From Sphingomonas sp. Y57 (GTDB lineage: Bacteria > Pseudomonadota > Alphaproteobacteria > Sphingomonadales > Sphingomonadaceae), in NCBI RefSeq assembly GCF_001015195.1, contig NZ_LDES01000001.1, forward strand, positions 25,859 to 89,858: a DNA stretch of 64,000 bases. Direction: 5' to 3'. The number at the start of each line of letters is the position of its first letter. Within the stretch, counting starts at the first letter, position 1. Below are positions 1 to 8,207 of this stretch, piece by piece. The notes under the pieces are model-generated. The model saw only the letters and a program-made list of their open reading frames with translations, was not told the DNA's origin and did not search any database. Position numbers and translations under genes: made by a program.

Positions 1-353
1 GCGATGTAGAGCTTGGCGAGCGCGCTGAAGCTGTTCGCGGCATTGACTTTCGCCGCATATGTATCGCGCCGCTTCTGCTCAGCCGGATCGATGCCCTTGG
101 CGAGAAGCCGCCGCGCCGCGTCGCGCGCATCGCGGGCATCTTTCAACCCGATCGCCGGAAATGCCCCTAGCGCCAGTTTCTTCTCGATGCGCTTCGGCTG
201 GCCGGAGTCGTCACGCCCGTCGATGCGGTACTTCATTCGCCACAACATCCCGCCCGACGGCTGGACCAGCAGGAACAGCCCCTTCTCATCCGCCAATTTA
301 TAGGGTTTCGCCTTGGGTTTCGCGTTGCGAAGCGTCGTGATCGTCAGCGCCAT
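1..353 (-). CDS. Tyrosine-type integrase, N-terminal part (runs off the left edge)
   Basis: Site-specific recombinase of the P4/CP4-57 kind, which inserts islands into tRNA genes. Only the first 117 residues are inside the window. Read from an ATG at 353 the protein starts MALTITTLRNAKPKAKPYKL, the usual opening of the DUF4102 arm-binding domain (about residues 1-95), and carries the conserved block LALGAFPAIGLKDAR around residue 60. The core-binding domain begins near residue 105; the catalytic domain lies outside the window, so activity cannot be judged. The gene reads away from the tRNA-Thr gene 167 bp to its right, the normal geometry of an integrase at the end of an element. Family known, boundary inferred. 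Confidence 0.87.
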   Translation of the reverse strand, partial: MALTITTLRNAKPKAKPYKLADEKGLFLLVQPSGGMLWRMKYRIDGRDDSGQPKRIEKKLALGAFPAIGLKDARDARDAARRLLAKGIDPAEQKRRDTYAAKVNAANSFSALAKLYI

Positions 354-519
354 TTGGGGGCCACGCCTTTCCAGCCGATTTCAGATGGCCCCCACCGTGG
401 CCCCCAGAATCGCCTGATTGCAGACGAACGCTGACGAGCATTGGCGTTCAAGCCATGCTAGAAAGTCCCATATTTCCTTGAATTTTTCAACCTTTCGCGC
501 ATCTTGGCGAACAGGGAAA
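354..519. other. Integrase leader / probable attachment region
   Basis: Gap between the integrase start and the 3' end of tRNA-Thr. It holds three copies of the 9-mer TGGCCCCCA: two direct at 386-394 and 399-407, and one inverted at 355-363 just before the integrase ATG. Such clustered short repeats beside an integrase could be arm-type sites, but this is inference. The crossover site itself is expected in the tRNA 3' end at about 520-545; its second copy would lie far to the left, outside the window. Confidence 0.4.
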
Positions 520-595
520 TGGTGCCGCTTACAGGACTCGAACCTGTGACCCCCGCATTACGAATGCGATGCTCTACCAACTGAGCTAAAGCGGC
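520..595 (-). tRNA. tRNA-Thr (anticodon CGT)
   Basis: A complete 76-nt cloverleaf on the minus strand. Acceptor stem GCCGCTT pairs with AAGCGGC, D-stem GCTC with GAGC, anticodon stem TCGCA with TGCGG, and T-stem ACAGG with CCTGT around the TTCGAGT loop. The anticodon loop is TTCGTAA, giving CGT, which reads ACG threonine codons. The CCA end is encoded at 520-522. Its 3' end faces the integrase gene, as expected if this tRNA is the chromosomal target of the element to the left; the gene remains intact. Confidence 0.95.
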
Positions 596-763
596 GAACC
601 GAAGCGCGCCTCTAACAGCGGTGACCGGCAGTTTCAAGCGCCCTCGCGGCTATCTTTCGCGCGGCGCGTGCGGAGGCGCCTTTACCAATCCTCAACCCGC
701 CCCCGCGCATGGTCCGACGGGAGGCGGCGATTCCGGAATCGGCCGCCCTATCGGGGATCGACC

Positions 764-1987
764 ATGGAAGATTATCGCTCGTTCATCGCCGAGGATCTCG
801 CCGACTGGGATTTTCCGGTCGCGGACGAACCCTGTATGGACCTGCCGCCGCTGATCGGCGCCGACGAGCGGCGCATGCATGTGCGCGCCTATGAGACCTG
901 GCTGTCGCTGCTCGACGGCCGCGATTACCCATCGATCGTCGATCTCGATTCGGATGCGCTGGGTGAGTTCGGTCCCTATTCGGTGCTGCTCGACTTCTCC
1001 GCCGACCGGGCCAATCCGTCGATCGCCTATCTTGGCCGCGCCCTGCGCGAGGAGGGCGAACTGGGAGGCGAGGTGGCGACGGTCGCCGACGTCCCCTCGC
1101 GGGCGCTGCTCTCGCGTCTTACCGCCCATTATGCCGAAATCCTCGACAACCGCGCGCCCGTCGGCTTCGAGGCGGAGTTCGTCAGCCATCGCGGGCAGCC
1201 GATGCTCTACCGCGGCATCCTGATGCCCTATTCGTCGGACGGCCGCGCGATCGACCTCGTCCATGGCGTGATCAACTGGAAGGAAACCGCCGAGCAGGCG
1301 CTGGCCCCCGACATCGTCCAGGCCGTGACCACCGCATTCGCCGGCCCGGCGCAGCCCGCGACCGAGGAGGAGGCGCCAGTCGCGGCGCTCGACCAGGAAC
1401 AGCCCGACATTGTCGAACTGGTCGACGATGCGCGCGACGTCGCGGCTGAGGCGCGCGACTGCGAAGGCCGCACCCGGGCCGCGCTCTACCGCGCCATTTC
1501 ACTCGCCTATGACGTGGCGCTCGCCGCCGAGGCCGATCCGGCCGGCCTCGCCGCGCTGCTCGCCGAGGCCGGGATCGTGCCGCAGGCGCGCGCGCCCATG
1601 ACGCCGGTCGTCAAGCTGGTGTTCGGCCGCGACTATGACCGCAAGCGGATAACCGAGTTCGCCGCTGTTCTTACTCACGCGCGTCGTCTCTGCCTGGCGC
1701 CCGGCATGGTCGAGGCCTGGCTGTCTGGCCTCGCCGGCGGGATCAAGGCCGTCGTCGCCGCCGAGCGCGGCGAGCGCCGTCCCGCCCTCAAGGTGGACAA
1801 GGTCCGCTCGGCCCGGATGATGCTGGGCAGCGCGCCCTCGCGCGCGACGGTGGATCTGGGCCCGGTCGGGGACGAGATCGTCCTGCTGATCGCCCGGCGG
1901 CAGGACGATGGCCGGCTGGCGATCGTCTCGCGGCCGATCGGTGAACGCACGCTGGTTGATCGGGCATTGCAGCGCTTCAACGCCTGA
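764..1987 (+). CDS. PAS-like conserved hypothetical protein
   Basis: A 407-residue soluble protein without signal peptide or membrane segment. Residues about 45-190 look like a PAS-type sensor fold (a stretch starting AYETWLSLLDGRDYPSI, then strand-rich segments ending with VHGVINWKET). The C-terminal half is Ala/Arg-rich and helical, with no recognisable enzyme or DNA-binding motif. The start at 764 (MEDYRSF) is chosen over an upstream in-frame codon because the extra 32 residues are low-complexity and the codon pattern settles at the ATG. It stands alone between tRNA-Thr and gdhB. I do not recognise a specific function; a sensory or regulatory role is only a guess from the PAS-like part. 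Confidence 0.8.
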   Translation: MEDYRSFIAEDLADWDFPVADEPCMDLPPLIGADERRMHVRAYETWLSLLDGRDYPSIVDLDSDALGEFGPYSVLLDFSADRANPSIAYLGRALREEGELGGEVATVADVPSRALLSRLTAHYAEILDNRAPVGFEAEFVSHRGQPMLYRGILMPYSSDGRAIDLVHGVINWKETAEQALAPDIVQAVTTAFAGPAQPATEEEAPVAALDQEQPDIVELVDDARDVAAEARDCEGRTRAALYRAISLAYDVALAAEADPAGLAALLAEAGIVPQARAPMTPVVKLVFGRDYDRKRITEFAAVLTHARRLCLAPGMVEAWLSGLAGGIKAVVAAERGERRPALKVDKVRSARMMLGSAPSRATVDLGPVGDEIVLLIARRQDDGRLAIVSRPIGERTLVDRALQRFNA

Positions 1988-2008
1988 GCGGCGGCGACAC
2001 GAACGGCT

Positions 2009-2048
2009 ATTTTCCGCGGGAAATTTTCCCGTAGTGGCGCACCGCCAC
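2009..2048. promoter_or_regulatory. Palindromes upstream of gdhB
   Basis: In the 221-bp gap before gdhB, CGGGAAATTTTCCCG (2017-2031) is a palindrome with one central base. It overlaps a second one, TTTCCGCGGGAAA (2011-2023), so three GGGAAA/TTTCCC half-sites alternate. Immediately after comes a hairpin, GTGGCG-CAC-CGCCAC (2034-2048). These could be an operator for gdhB or transcription-end structures of the preceding gene. No T-run follows, so a simple terminator is less likely. No clear -35/-10 was seen in the rest of the gap. Confidence 0.4.
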
Positions 2049-2208
2049 GCGACAATATGGTCGTGACGGATGCGTTCCCGCACGTTCGTTGCAAAGTTCG
2101 GAGCGGGCGGCACGACCCTTGTGACGCCCCGCCGACGGGTCCATATCGGCTCAGTTTCCCAGCCGCGATCCGGGTAGCCCGGAAGCGGGGGAGGAGGAGC
2201 GGATCTTC

Positions 2209-5200
2209 ATGGATACCGAGACGGCCAAGCGCACGGCTTCGGACAAGCACGAATTCACCGACATCTTCGCCAAGGCCCTTACCAGCGGCGCTCTGCCCGG
2301 CGAACTCGCCGGGCTTGACGGCGAACCGCTCGAAAAGGCCGCCGCCTTCCTGGCGCATACGGCGCGGAAGCGGCAGCCCGGTCGTGCCGCGATCGCGGTG
2401 CAGACGATCGCCGGTAATGTCGGCGGCAGCCGCCTCATGCGGATCGCCGTCGTTAACGACGACATGCCCTTCCTGGTCGACTCGGTCTCCGCCGCGCTCG
2501 CCGCGCAGGGCGTCGAGGTCCGCCGCTTGCTCCACCCCGTCATCGCCGTCCGCCGCGACGAGGACGGTACCCTCACCGCCGTGCTGCCGCAGGGATCGAC
2601 CGGCGAACGGCGGGAATCCTTCATCTATCTCGAAGCCGAACGAGTCGACGCGCGCGAGCGGCAGGCGCTCGCCCAGGCGATCGACGCGGTGCTCGAGGAT
2701 GTCCGCGCCGCCGTGCGCGACTGGCAGGCGATGCAGATCGCGATGCGCGATGACGCGGAGGCGCTGCCCGACGGCGAAGGCGCGGCGCTTCTGCGGTGGC
2801 TGCTCGACCAGAACCTCACCCTGCTCGGCCATCACGTCGCCATGGTGAAGGGCGAACCGCGCGACAGGCTCGGCATCCTGCGCGTCGGCAGCCGCAAGCT
2901 GTGGCGCGAGTCCACCGCGAAGGCGGCCATCGCCTGGTTCGAGAAGGGCGGCGTAGCGCCGCTGCTGCTCAAGTCCGACTGCCGTTCGACCGTTCATCGC
3001 CGCGCGCCGCTCGACCTGATCGTGACGCCGGTGCGCCAGGGCAAGGACGTCACCGGCCTGTCGATCCACGCGGGACTGTGGACCAGTGCCGCGCTGCGTA
3101 CGCCGGCCGAGGATATCCCGGTGCTGCGCAGCCGTCTCGCCGCGATCGAGGAGCGGCTGGGTTTCGATCCGAAGGGCCATGCCGGCAAGGCGTTGCACCA
3201 CGCGCTGTCCGAACTGCCGCCCGACCTCGTCCTGGCGCTGCCGATCGACTCGCTCGAAAAGGTCGTGCTGACGGCGATGTCGCTGGTCGATCGCCCCCGT
3301 CCCAGGCTCGAACTGGTCCGGACCACGCTGGGCGAGCATCTGGTCGCGATCGTCTGGCTTCCTCGCGAACTGCTGACCACCGGGCGCCGCGTCGCGATCG
3401 GCGACATGCTGGCCCACGCGTCTGGCGCTACCCTTTCCAACTGGTCGCTCCAGCTCGGCGAGGGCGACATCGCCCAGATTCGCTACATGCTGGACCTGCC
3501 CGCCGGCGGCACCATGCCCGATAGCGAGCCGCTCGACCGACGGCTGGGCGAGATGCTGCGTGGCTGGGAGCCGGCCGTCGAGGCGCAGCTGGCCGAGATG
3601 GACGCCGGAAACCGCGCGGTGCGGCTGACGCTCGATTATGCCGCCGCTTTCCCGATCGCCTACCGGACCCATTCCACCCCGGCCGAAGCTGCGACCGACA
3701 TATTGCGGCTCAACGCGCTGGGCGGGAGCGCGGCGCGTGGCTGCCGTCTCTATCGCGGGGAGCATGATCCCGATCACCGCCTGCGACTGAAGGTCTATCG
3801 GCGTGGCGCGCTGATTCCGCTGTCCGAAGCTGTGCCGGTGCTGGAGAATTTCGGCTTCCACGTGATCGAGGAGATTCCGACCCCGCTCGACGGGGGCGCG
3901 ATCGGCTATATTCACGAGTTCAAGCTCGACCTGCCCGATGCCGATACCGCCAACCGGCTGATCGAGCATAGCGCCGTGGCCGAGGAATCGATCGCCGCGA
4001 CCCTCGAGGGGCGCGCCGAGAACGACCTGTTCAACGAGCTGATCGTCGCGGTCGGCCTGTCGCCGGACGAGGCGCTGCTGTTTCGCGCCTGGTTCCGCTA
4101 CCTGCGCCAGACCGGCTTCGCCTATGGCCTCGCCACCGCGGTCGAGGCGCTGAAGAAGGCGCCGGACGTCGCGCGGGGAATCATCGCCTATTTCCGCGCG
4201 CTCCACCATCCGACCCGCAATGACGCGGCGGAGGCGGAGCGCCTCCATGCCGAGATCGAGGCGGGGTTGAAGAAGGTCACGGCGATCGACGACGATCGCA
4301 TGTTGCGCCGCTTCCGCGCCGTCGTCCGCGCTACCCTGCGGACCAACGCCTTCTCTCCCGCCGCGAAGGAAGCGCTCGCCTTCAAGATCGATTCGAGCGG
4401 CGTGCCCGGCCTTCCCGCGCCCGTGCCGTGGCGCGAGATCTGGGTCTACAGCCCTCGGGTCGAGGGCATCCACCTGCGCGGCGGCCCGATCGCGCGCGGC
4501 GGCCTGCGCTGGTCCGACCGGCGCGACGACTTCCGCACCGAGATCCTCGGCCTGATGAAGGCGCAGGTCGTCAAGAACGCCGTGATCGTGCCGACCGGTG
4601 CAAAGGGCGGCTTCTATCCGAAGCAGCTTCCGTCCCCATCGGATCGCGACGCCTGGCTCGCCGAGGGCACCGAAAGCTATCGCGTGTTCATCCGCTCGCT
4701 GCTGTCGGTCACGGACAATATCGTCGAAGGCAAGGTCGTCCATCCGTCCAAGGTCGCGATCCGCGACGGCGACGACCCGTATTTCGTGGTCGCCGCGGAC
4801 AAGGGCACGGCGACCTTCTCCGATGTCGCCAACGCGATCGCTGTGGAGCGGGGCTTCTGGCTCGGCGACGCCTTCGCAAGCGGTGGCAGCCATGGCTATG
4901 ACCACAAGGCGATGGGGATCACGGCCCGCGGTGCCTGGGTCTCGGTCCAGCGCCATTTCGCCGAGATGGGCATCGACGTGCAGAACGATCCTGTCCGGGG
5001 CGTCGGTTGCGGCGACATGTCGGGCGACGTGTTCGGCAACGGCATGCTGCTGTCGAAGTCGATCCGTCTGGTCGCGGCGTTCGACCATCGCCACATCTTC
5101 CTCGATCCCGATCCCGATCCGGCGAAGAGCTGGGAGGAGCGCAACCGCCTGTTCGCCCTGCCGCGGTCGAGCTGGGCCGACTATGACGCGAAGCTGATCT

Positions 5201-6870
5201 CGAAGGGCGGCGGGGTCTTCCCGCGCGACCAGAAGGAGATTCCGGTCTCCCCGCAGGTGCGCGAGGCGCTCGGTATCACGGACGAAGTGCTCGATCCCTC
5301 GACGCTGATCGCCGCGATCCTCAAAAGTCCGGTCGATCTGCTGTGGTTTGGCGGCATCGGCACCTATGTGAAGGCGAAGTCGGAGACCAATGCCGAGGTC
5401 GGCGATCGTTCGAACGAGGCGCATCGCGTCGATGGCGAGGACGTCCGTGCCCGCGTGGTTGGCGAAGGCGCCAATCTGGGCGTGACCCAGGCAGGCCGCA
5501 TCGCCTTCGCGATGAAGGGCGGGCGGATCAACGCCGACTTCATCGACAATTCGGCCGGCGTCGACTGCTCGGACAACGAGGTCAACATCAAGATCGCGCT
5601 CAATCGCGAGATGCTCGAGGGCCGCCTGGAGTTCGACAAGCGCAATGCGCTGCTGGTCAAGATGACTGACGACGTCGCTCGTATCGTGCTGGAGGACAAT
5701 CGCCTGCAGACGCTGGCGCTGTCGCTTGCCGAGCGGGGCGCTGCGGATGCGCTGCCCGCGCAGCTCCGCGTCATTGAGATCCTGGAGGAAAAAGGCCGCA
5801 TCAACCGCGCGGTCGACGGTTTCGACAGCAACGACATGCTGCTGCGCCGCGCTCAGGAGCATCTCGGCCTGACCCGGCCCGAGCTGGCGGTGGTGCTGTC
5901 GCACGGCAAGCTCGCGCTTCAGGATGCAATCGAAAACAGCGACCGCACCGGCGATCCGATGCTCACCCCGCTGCTGCTGGCGGCCTTCCCGCCGGCGATG
6001 CAGAAGGGCTTCGCCGACGCGATCGAGGCGCACCGTCTGCGTCCGCAGATCCTGGCGACCAAGATGTCGAACCGGGTGATCAACCGGCTGGGTCTGGTCG
6101 CGCCGTTCGAGATGGCCGAGGAGGAGGGCTGCTCGCTGGCGCAAGTGGCAACCGCCTATTTCACGGTTGATGCGCTGTTCGGGCTGGAGGCGCTGTTCTC
6201 CCGCATCGAACAGGCGGCGATCGGCGAGCAGGCGCGATTGACCCTGCTTACCGCTCTGGCGGAGATCGCGCGCGGACATGTCGCCGACCTGCTGCGCAGC
6301 ATCGCGGCCGAAACCGACATCGGGACGATGGTGGCGATGCTCAAGCCCGGCCTTGCCCGGCTCGACGACGCCCGGGCCGATCTGATCCGCAGCGAGGCAC
6401 GCCAGCAGTCGGACCAGCTTCGCCAGCGCATCACCGCGGAGGGCGTCGACCCGGCGCTGATCGATGCGGTGGTCGATATCGCCGAGATCGACGGCGCAAT
6501 CGGCACCGCCGCGCTCGCCAGCGAGCTTTCCGCCGACGAGGTCGACGTCACCCGCGCCTATGTGGTGCTGGGCGAGGCGCTCGGCCTCGACTGGGCGAAG
6601 GCGGCGGCGGCACGCTTCCGCAGCGCGGATGCCTGGGAAAGGTTGCTGATCGCGGGATTGACCCGCGAGTTCGGCCAGGTCCGTCTCGACTTTCTGGCAC
6701 GGCATGGCGGCAAGGGCCCGGGCGAGGCGGTCACTGCCTGGCTGGATACGCATCGCGCCCGTGCCGAACAGTTCCGGCAAACGGTCGCCCGCGCGCGATC
6801 GGCGGCTGCGCCGACCGCGGCGATGCTGGCGCAGATCGCCGCACAGGCCCGCTCGCTTCTGATGCGATGA
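2209..6870 (+). CDS. gdhB: NAD-specific glutamate dehydrogenase, large (180-kDa) type
   Basis: Catalyses oxidative deamination of glutamate to 2-oxoglutarate and ammonia with NAD+ in the cytoplasm. At 1553 residues it has the length of the large GDH family. About the first 500 residues form the regulatory part with ACT-like segments. The catalytic core starts near residue 750: GGPIARGGLRWSDRRDDFRT at about 758, the substrate-site lysine region PTGAKGGFYPK near 800, and the dinucleotide-binding part with VVGEGANLGVTQAGRIA near 1085. ATG at 2209 follows a strong purine-rich site (GGGGGAGGAGGAG). The gene stands alone and ends in a strong hairpin. In this window it is the natural sink for glutamate made by the Hut pathway. 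Assignment is firm. Confidence 0.96.
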   Translation: MDTETAKRTASDKHEFTDIFAKALTSGALPGELAGLDGEPLEKAAAFLAHTARKRQPGRAAIAVQTIAGNVGGSRLMRIAVVNDDMPFLVDSVSAALAAQGVEVRRLLHPVIAVRRDEDGTLTAVLPQGSTGERRESFIYLEAERVDARERQALAQAIDAVLEDVRAAVRDWQAMQIAMRDDAEALPDGEGAALLRWLLDQNLTLLGHHVAMVKGEPRDRLGILRVGSRKLWRESTAKAAIAWFEKGGVAPLLLKSDCRSTVHRRAPLDLIVTPVRQGKDVTGLSIHAGLWTSAALRTPAEDIPVLRSRLAAIEERLGFDPKGHAGKALHHALSELPPDLVLALPIDSLEKVVLTAMSLVDRPRPRLELVRTTLGEHLVAIVWLPRELLTTGRRVAIGDMLAHASGATLSNWSLQLGEGDIAQIRYMLDLPAGGTMPDSEPLDRRLGEMLRGWEPAVEAQLAEMDAGNRAVRLTLDYAAAFPIAYRTHSTPAEAATDILRLNALGGSAARGCRLYRGEHDPDHRLRLKVYRRGALIPLSEAVPVLENFGFHVIEEIPTPLDGGAIGYIHEFKLDLPDADTANRLIEHSAVAEESIAATLEGRAENDLFNELIVAVGLSPDEALLFRAWFRYLRQTGFAYGLATAVEALKKAPDVARGIIAYFRALHHPTRNDAAEAERLHAEIEAGLKKVTAIDDDRMLRRFRAVVRATLRTNAFSPAAKEALAFKIDSSGVPGLPAPVPWREIWVYSPRVEGIHLRGGPIARGGLRWSDRRDDFRTEILGLMKAQVVKNAVIVPTGAKGGFYPKQLPSPSDRDAWLAEGTESYRVFIRSLLSVTDNIVEGKVVHPSKVAIRDGDDPYFVVAADKGTATFSDVANAIAVERGFWLGDAFASGGSHGYDHKAMGITARGAWVSVQRHFAEMGIDVQNDPVRGVGCGDMSGDVFGNGMLLSKSIRLVAAFDHRHIFLDPDPDPAKSWEERNRLFALPRSSWADYDAKLISKGGGVFPRDQKEIPVSPQVREALGITDEVLDPSTLIAAILKSPVDLLWFGGIGTYVKAKSETNAEVGDRSNEAHRVDGEDVRARVVGEGANLGVTQAGRIAFAMKGGRINADFIDNSAGVDCSDNEVNIKIALNREMLEGRLEFDKRNALLVKMTDDVARIVLEDNRLQTLALSLAERGAADALPAQLRVIEILEEKGRINRAVDGFDSNDMLLRRAQEHLGLTRPELAVVLSHGKLALQDAIENSDRTGDPMLTPLLLAAFPPAMQKGFADAIEAHRLRPQILATKMSNRVINRLGLVAPFEMAEEEGCSLAQVATAYFTVDALFGLEALFSRIEQAAIGEQARLTLLTALAEIARGHVADLLRSIAAETDIGTMVAMLKPGLARLDDARADLIRSEARQQSDQLRQRITAEGVDPALIDAVVDIAEIDGAIGTAALASELSADEVDVTRAYVVLGEALGLDWAKAAAARFRSADAWERLLIAGLTREFGQVRLDFLARHGGKGPGEAVTAWLDTHRARAEQFRQTVARARSAAAPTAAMLAQIAAQARSLLMR

Positions 6871-6901
6871 GCGGGGAGGGGCGCGCGGCGCCCTTCCCCG
6901 C
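6871..6901 (+). terminator. Strong hairpin right after gdhB
   Basis: A 14-bp stem (6871-6884 with 6888-6901, one G-U pair in RNA) with a 3-nt loop begins at the base after the gdhB stop codon. There is no T-run, so termination may be Rho-assisted or the hairpin may protect the 3' end. Confidence 0.65.
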
Positions 6902-7148
6902 CGGTCGCTACGACGCAGAAACGAATGGAGAAATCGGCCATAGTCGCGCTATGATGTTGTCAGCGGGGGCAGACCCCGCCTATCATCAGGCCCGTAGGGG
7001 AACGACAGGGTGCGGCAGCCGAACAGGTTGATCTCTTTCCGTTGCTTTCTTTCGCCGGCGGCTGACGGGGGCACCGACTGATGCGACCGACTATCCCGCG
7101 CGACCGGGCCATCTCGAGCGCGCCTCTTTCGCCCGGACGATCGTACCG
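6902..7148. other. Intergenic region without a recognised feature
   Basis: About 250 bp between gdhB and the flavoreductase gene. I find no supported coding frame, no recognisable riboswitch and no clear promoter. It is GC-rich with several short inverted repeats, for example GCGGGGGC with GCCCCGCC-like segments near 6963-6980, none convincing. Confidence 0.4.
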
Positions 7149-8120
7149 GTGAGCGGTTTCAATCATTCGTTGCTGATCCTCGCGGCATTCGCTGCGCTGA
7201 CGTTCGTTTTGCTCGCCTTCATTCTGGCACGGCGCGCGCGGGGCGAGGGGCTGGAGTCTCCTGACCCCCGGCCGGTTCCGAAACCTCGGCGGGCACGTCG
7301 GTCAGCACCAGTCATAGCTGATCCGGCTCCAGTGGAGAGGCTGCCCTATACGGCCTGGCGCCTGATATCGCGAGCGGTCGCCAATCCCGATTCGGCCGGC
7401 GGCCCGCTCTACCGCCTGCGGCTGGAGCCGGAGGACGAACTGCCTGAATGGCAGGCAGGCGCCGTCGCCCACGTCTATTGCGGCCCCGCCCAGGACGCGC
7501 TGGATCCCGGCGGCCGGCCGGCGGCGCTCGCGGCGGGCGACTATATGATAGGATCTCTTCCGGCCGAGGGGGCTGTCCATCTTGTCGTGCGGCGCGTCCC
7601 CGCCAATGCCCCGGCCGAGGGGCGCCGTTCGCGCTGGCTGTGCGAGGATGTCGAGACCGGCCAGCGGATTGCGCTGTTCGTGCGCGACAATCCGGCTTTC
7701 GTTCCGCCGCCGGACCATGTGCCGCTGATCCTGATCGGCAATGCGACCGGGCTCGCCGGGTTGCACGCCCATATCAAGGCGCGCCCGGCGGGCACCCGCA
7801 ACTGGCTGATCTTCGGCGATCGCAACAGCGCCGACGACGAGGTGCTGGCCGCCGAGATCGCTGAATGGGTGTCGACCGGCCACCTCGAACGCTGCGATCT
7901 CGTCTTTCCCGGCGAAACCGGCGAGCAGCGCCTCGTCACCGATCAGATCCAGGACGCCAAGGCGCCGATCCTGGATTGGGTGCTGGCCGGCGGCGCCATC
8001 TATGTCTGCGGCAGCAAGCGGATGGACAACGACGTCCATGGGACGCTCGCCCAGCTGCTTGGCACCGGCGTTCTCGAGGCGATGGCCGAGGCCGGTCTTT
8101 ACCGGCGTTCGGTCTACTGA
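7149..8120 (+). CDS. Membrane-anchored FNR-type flavoreductase (CysJ/CPR-like, no flavodoxin domain)
   Basis: Probable NADPH-dependent electron-transfer protein, 323 residues, GTG start. One N-terminal membrane segment (residues about 7-27, LLILAAFAALTFVLLAFILA) is followed by an Arg/Pro-rich linker, an FAD-binding barrel (about 60-185) and an NADPH domain: LILIGNATGLAGLHAHIKAR near 194, IYVCGSKRMDND near 283. The C-terminus RRSVY matches the aromatic end of CysJ/cytochrome P450 reductase proteins, where it stacks on FAD. The flavodoxin domain normally found between anchor and FAD barrel in such proteins is missing, so the acceptor must be separate. No partner is adjacent. Fold is convincing; the physiological acceptor is unknown. 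Confidence 0.82.
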   Translation: MSGFNHSLLILAAFAALTFVLLAFILARRARGEGLESPDPRPVPKPRRARRSAPVIADPAPVERLPYTAWRLISRAVANPDSAGGPLYRLRLEPEDELPEWQAGAVAHVYCGPAQDALDPGGRPAALAAGDYMIGSLPAEGAVHLVVRRVPANAPAEGRRSRWLCEDVETGQRIALFVRDNPAFVPPPDHVPLILIGNATGLAGLHAHIKARPAGTRNWLIFGDRNSADDEVLAAEIAEWVSTGHLERCDLVFPGETGEQRLVTDQIQDAKAPILDWVLAGGAIYVCGSKRMDNDVHGTLAQLLGTGVLEAMAEAGLYRRSVY

Positions 8121-8142
8121 ACATAGTACGCGACTTCTCATG

Positions 8143-8158
8143 CTCCCGCGTGCGGGAG
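8143..8158. repeat. Short palindromic repeat (REP-like)
   Basis: CTCCCGCGTGCGGGAG, a perfect hairpin in the 87-bp gap between the flavoreductase and acyltransferase genes, flanked by ACTTCTC/GAGAAGT arms. It may serve as a transcription pause or end; it is not followed by a T-run. Confidence 0.5.
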
Positions 8159-8207
8159 AAGTGCATCGGTGGGAGACATCATGGCTTCGGAACGATGAGA
8201 ATCCTGC

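Noticed and set aside
1675..6780. A 1701-codon open frame on the minus strand opposite gdhB
   Set aside because: Its product is Arg/Gln/His/Asp-rich and without family motifs, and it is the expected antisense shadow of a GC-rich gene whose third positions are G or C. gdhB on the other strand is unmistakable.
6902..7148. Possible riboswitch or small RNA upstream of the flavoreductase
   Set aside because: Compared by eye with cobalamin, TPP, SAM and SRP RNA consensus blocks; none matched.
6960..7166. A 68-codon minus-strand frame before the flavoreductase
   Set aside because: Arg/Pro/Ser-rich, no ribosome site, overlaps the start of a well-supported gene.
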